Origin: Notoacmeibacter sp. MSK16QG-6
Lineage (GTDB): Bacteria > Pseudomonadota > Alphaproteobacteria > Rhizobiales > Rhizobiaceae
Reading direction: 5' to 3'
Assembly: GCF_024158145.1 (NCBI RefSeq)
Contig: NZ_JAMYXM010000007.1
Coordinates: forward strand, 51,768 to 115,767
Length of the DNA: 64,000 bases
Shown: positions 61,011 to 64,000 of the stretch, piece after piece
Layout of the letters: the number at the start of each line of letters is the position of its first letter
How positions within the stretch are numbered: the first letter of the stretch is position 1
The notes under the pieces: model-generated
Told to the model about the DNA's origin: nothing
The model's input: only the letters and a program-made list of their open reading frames with translations
Databases searched by the model: none
Translations under genes and position numbers: made by a program

Positions 61011-63248
61011 CTAGAGGAAACTCTGCGGGTCGATATCGACCTGCACACGCAGGCTACCACGCGGTTTTGGCCCGGCGGCGATGACATCCTTGATATAGGC
61101 CTGCAGGTCGGCCTTTCGATCGCCGTGGACCAGCAACCTGAAACGATGGCGTCCCCGGATCAGCGCCAGCGGCGCTTCGGCCGGTCCGAGCATGTCGATC
61201 TCGTTCGATGGCGGCGCTGCAGCGCGGAGCGAACGCGCATATTTTTCCGTTTCGGCCTTATCTTCACCGGAAATGATCAACGCTGCGAGACGGCCGAAAG
61301 GGGGAAGGCCCGCGCGTTGTCGTTCGCCGATTTCCCGCTCGTAGAAGCGCTCCCGGTCGCCGGAGACCAACGCCGCCATTACCGGATGCTCCGGTTGATA
61401 GGTCTGGATAAGGCCAAGCGACTGTTCGCCCGTGCGCCCTGCCCGGCCTGTCACCTGATGCAGCAGTTGAAAAGTCCGCTCCGCCGAACGCGGATCTCCG
61501 TTTGTGAGGCCGATATCGGCATCGACGACCCCGACCACTGTCATCTTCGGAAAGTGGTGCCCCTTGGCGACCAGTTGGGTGCCGATCACGATATCCGCCT
61601 CGCCCTTGGCGATGGCGTCGAGTTCCAGCCGTAGCCGCTTTGCTCCGCCCGGCATGTCGGAAGATAGCATAACCGTCCGCGCATCGGGGAAGTGATGCAC
61701 GACCTCCTCGACCAGCCGCTCGACGCCCGGCCCGCAGGCGACAAGATGATCGAGCGTACCGCAATGCGGGCACGCTTCCGGTACCGGCTCCGCATGGCCG
61801 CAATGGTGGCATTGCATCTGCCGGCGGAAACGGTGCTCGACCAGCCAGGCCGAGCAGTTCGGGCATTGGAAGCGATGGCCGCAAACCCGGCACAGCGTGA
61901 GCGGCGCATAGCCGCGCCGGTTGAGGAAAAGCAGTGCCTGTTCGCCGCGCTCGATTGCCCGGCCCACCGCTTTCAGCAGCACCGGCGACAGAAACCCGCC
62001 GCGCGCCGGAGGATGCTTGCGCATGTCGATGGTACGCAGATCCGGCAGCGCCGCTTCGCCGAAACGGCTCGCGAGACGCACCGCGCCATAGCGCCCGGCT
62101 TCCGCATTGACGCGGCTTTCGATGGAAGGCGTCGCCGATGCCAGCACAATGGGCAGGTTGCCGAGATGCGCGCGCACCACTGCCATGTCGCGCGCATTGT
62201 AAAAGACGCGCTCATCCTGCTTGTAGGCCTGGTCGTGTTCTTCGTCGATGACGATCAGTCCGAGCTCCTTGTAGGGCAGGAACAGCGCAGAGCGTGCCCC
62301 GGCGACGACGCGCACCCGACCTTCCGCGACCTGCCGCCAGACCTTTTCGCGCATTTTCGGCGCCATGTCCGAGTGCCATTCGGCGGGCCGCGCGCCGAAC
62401 CTGTCATGGAAGCGTTCGAGGAAGGCCGCTGTCAGCGCGATCTCCGGCAGCAGAATCAGCGCCTGTCGTTCTTTTTCCAGCGCTGCCGCCACCGCCTCGA
62501 AATAGACCTCGGTCTTGCCAGAGCCGGTGACGCCATCGATCAGCGTTGCTGAATAGGCGTCGGCGGCAACGGCCGTGCGTAGCGTATCCGCCGCCTCGGC
62601 CTGCAAAGGCGTCAATTCGGGCCGCTTGCGGCCGGTATCGGGCGCGGCGACAACCGGCTCGGGCGGCAGCATGACCGGATCGAACGTGCCGGCTTTGGCA
62701 AGGCCGTCGATGACCGACGCCGAGACGCCTGCGGCGTGAGCGAGACCGCTCTTGGTCCATGCGCCGGGATTATCCTCGATCAATTCGAAAACACGCTTTC
62801 GCGCCGGCGTCAGCCGTTCCGGCTTCATCTCCGGCATAGGCTGAAGGGCCGGCACCCAGGGCTCCGGATCGAATGCCGCCGGCACGCGAAGCACCATGCG
62901 GGCGACGAGACCGGGTGGCGTCAACGTCCAGGCGGCGACCCAATCGATAAAGCCTCGCATCGTCTTATCGACAGGCGGACAGTCGAACACCTGCGTGATC
63001 GGGCGCAGCTTCGCCGGATCGACCGTCCCGGCCGTCTCATCACTGTCCCAGACGAGGCCCGGCACCTGGCGCGGGCCGACCGGCACCTGCACGATCGAGC
63101 CCGGCGACACGTTCATCTGGTCGGGCACAGCATAGCTGTACGGTCCGGGCACCGGCAGCGGTACGAGGACCGGAACGACGGCAAGTGGCTTTTCCTTCTC
63201 AGACGTCAAAGCCGGGCCGATAGCTGATCTCACCGATTGGTGATTCAT
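61011..63248 (-). CDS. priA: Replication restart helicase PriA
   Basis: PriA reloads the replisome at stalled forks. Motifs: Walker A IDGVTGSGKTEVYFEAV, DEEH in LIVIDEEHDQAYKQDERVFYNARD, LLFLNRRGYAPLTLCRVCGHRFQCPNCSAWLVEHR with eight zinc-binding cysteines in the CxxC pairs, and VDADIGLTNGDPRSAERTFQLLHQVTGRAGR. ATG 63248 (MNHQSVRSAIGPALTSEKEK) gives 745 residues and overlaps the acetyltransferase end by 50 bases; TTG 63209 (732 residues) lies just at that stop and is an alternative. Homologues vary in this region, so the start is uncertain. Confidence 0.96.
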   Translation of the reverse strand: MNHQSVRSAIGPALTSEKEKPLAVVPVLVPLPVPGPYSYAVPDQMNVSPGSIVQVPVGPRQVPGLVWDSDETAGTVDPAKLRPITQVFDCPPVDKTMRGFIDWVAAWTLTPPGLVARMVLRVPAAFDPEPWVPALQPMPEMKPERLTPARKRVFELIEDNPGAWTKSGLAHAAGVSASVIDGLAKAGTFDPVMLPPEPVVAAPDTGRKRPELTPLQAEAADTLRTAVAADAYSATLIDGVTGSGKTEVYFEAVAAALEKERQALILLPEIALTAAFLERFHDRFGARPAEWHSDMAPKMREKVWRQVAEGRVRVVAGARSALFLPYKELGLIVIDEEHDQAYKQDERVFYNARDMAVVRAHLGNLPIVLASATPSIESRVNAEAGRYGAVRLASRFGEAALPDLRTIDMRKHPPARGGFLSPVLLKAVGRAIERGEQALLFLNRRGYAPLTLCRVCGHRFQCPNCSAWLVEHRFRRQMQCHHCGHAEPVPEACPHCGTLDHLVACGPGVERLVEEVVHHFPDARTVMLSSDMPGGAKRLRLELDAIAKGEADIVIGTQLVAKGHHFPKMTVVGVVDADIGLTNGDPRSAERTFQLLHQVTGRAGRTGEQSLGLIQTYQPEHPVMAALVSGDRERFYEREIGERQRAGLPPFGRLAALIISGEDKAETEKYARSLRAAAPPSNEIDMLGPAEAPLALIRGRHRFRLLVHGDRKADLQAYIKDVIAAGPKPRGSLRVQVDIDPQSFL

Positions 63249-63693
63249 CGCCAAACGAAATCCATTGAAGAAAGGCCGGCGGCACTTCGCCATAGGTCAG
63301 TTTGCCATCGCTCCGAAAACCGAAGCGAGCATAATAGGCCGGGTCGCCGAGAACGACACAGCCCCTCGCCTGCCGGTCGCGCAGCGTCTTCAAACCGTCG
63401 AGCGCCAATTGGCTGCCAATGCCGCATCCTTGCCGGTCGGGGTCGACGGAAAGCGGTCCGAGCCCGAACCAGCCATTTTCCTTTGTGCCGATCCGAACCG
63501 GCGAAAACGCGACATGGCCGATGATCTGATCGTCCTCCGCCGCCACGAGGGACAGCGCCAGATCGCCATCGACCCGCAATTGTTCGATAATGGCGGCTTC
63601 CTGCCCGCTTGCGTGCGGCGTTTGTGAAAAGGCGCGATTCGTCAGCCGGCCAATAGCCGCCTCATCGCCCTCTTTTTCCAGCCGAATATTCAT
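63199..63693 (-). CDS. GNAT-family N-acetyltransferase
   Basis: A 164-residue GNAT protein from ATG 63693 (MNIRLEKEGDEAAIGRLTNRAFSQ). The acetyl-CoA loop is VDPDRQGCGIGSQLALDGL, preceded by WFGLGPLSV and followed by VVLGDPAYYARFGFRS, a combination I associate with YhbS-type acetyltransferases. The substrate is unknown. Its 3-prime end overlaps the start of priA. Confidence 0.9.
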   Translation of the reverse strand: MNIRLEKEGDEAAIGRLTNRAFSQTPHASGQEAAIIEQLRVDGDLALSLVAAEDDQIIGHVAFSPVRIGTKENGWFGLGPLSVDPDRQGCGIGSQLALDGLKTLRDRQARGCVVLGDPAYYARFGFRSDGKLTYGEVPPAFLQWISFGDESPIGEISYRPGFDV

Positions 63694-63873
63694 TGCGACC
63701 TGTCTTGTGCTGTTTTTGACGGGTTTGAGCGGTGTGAAACGCTGCACGCCTATGGCCAAACAGAAAACCCGAATCGATGATCCGTGACCTTTGCCCTTTT
63801 ACACGATAAGGGAAACGCCAAATTCCGAAGGAACAGAAAGAGCGGGTCCAGCTCGCCGCCATGGAGTGAAGAA

Positions 63874-64000
63874 ATGAAATTTTTTGTCGATACCGCCGAT
63901 GTGGACGAGATCCGGACGCTGAACGATCTGGGCATGCTGGACGGGGTGACGACCAATCCCTCGCTGATTGCCAAGGCGGGCCGCGACATCAAGGAGGTGA
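63874..64000 (+). CDS. Transaldolase / fructose-6-phosphate aldolase-type protein (partial)
   Basis: The first 42 residues ([42 protein letters not shown]) are the N-terminus of the small transaldolase family (about 217 residues), with the DGVTTNPSL motif that begins the active-site barrel. ATG 63874 has GGAG 7 bases upstream. The gene runs off the right edge. Whether it is a transaldolase or a fructose-6-phosphate aldolase cannot be decided from this part. Confidence 0.92.
   Translation, partial: MKFFVDTADVDEIRTLNDLGMLDGVTTNPSLIAKAGRDIKEV

Noticed and set aside
63750..63992. Minus-strand frame over the right edge
   Set aside because: It overlaps the transaldolase start antisense and has no motif or ribosome site.

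Overview
The window comes from an alphaproteobacterium of the Hyphomicrobiales (Rhizobiales). Evidence: a rhizobial-type flagellar supercluster with motC/motD/motE, flaF-flbT and an FtcR/Rem-type regulator; an L21 protein with a C-terminal helix-hairpin-helix extension; an obgE-proB-proA-nadD-rsfS-rlmH block; and a five-gene F1 operon atpHAGDC. I cannot name the genus from the sequence alone.

1-34.8 kb, flagellar supercluster. On the minus strand lie motA-fliM-fliN-fliG-flhB and an unknown 139-residue gene. On the plus strand follow DUF1217-flgF-fliI-orf209, flgB-flgC-fliE-flgG-flgA-flgI-motE-flgH-fliL-fliP, five tandem flagellin genes, fliF-(FliH-like)-motB-motC-motD-(lytic transglycosylase), ftcR, and flgE-flgK-flgL-flaF-flbT-flgD-fliQ. 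Many junctions are 4-base ATGA overlaps, so translation is probably coupled. Five transcription-unit heads (motA, DUF1217, flgB, fliF, flgE) carry the same 19-base box, CGCAAG-N7-KYCTAG-like, which I propose as the shared early or middle flagellar promoter or operator, possibly the FtcR site. The flagellin genes lack this box. Each instead has a short GGCATGATGCC-like palindrome and, just before its start codon, a hairpin whose right arm is the Shine-Dalgarno sequence. Three of the five also share a 37-base upstream block. Because flaF and flbT (post-transcriptional flagellin regulators in Caulobacter) sit in the same cluster, the hairpins are candidate FlbT targets. flhA, fliR, visNR and the che genes are not in the window.

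34.8-41.6 kb. A soluble PAS-containing chemoreceptor, glutamine-dependent NAD synthetase, tRNA-Ser(CGA), rplU-rpmA, and two poorly characterised genes.

41.6-53.5 kb. obgE-proB-proA-nadD-rsfS-rlmH, then an EnvC-like factor, a CtpA protease, a divergent polysaccharide deacetylase and rppH. This block is interrupted by an AT-rich putative PD-(D/E)XK nuclease gene between proB and proA, and by two reversed small genes between nadD and rsfS.

53.5-64 kb. A HAD hydrolase, the F1 ATP synthase operon with a terminator and a long imperfect hairpin in its upstream region, two unknown membrane or secreted proteins, priA, a GNAT acetyltransferase and the start of a transaldolase-like gene that runs off the right edge.
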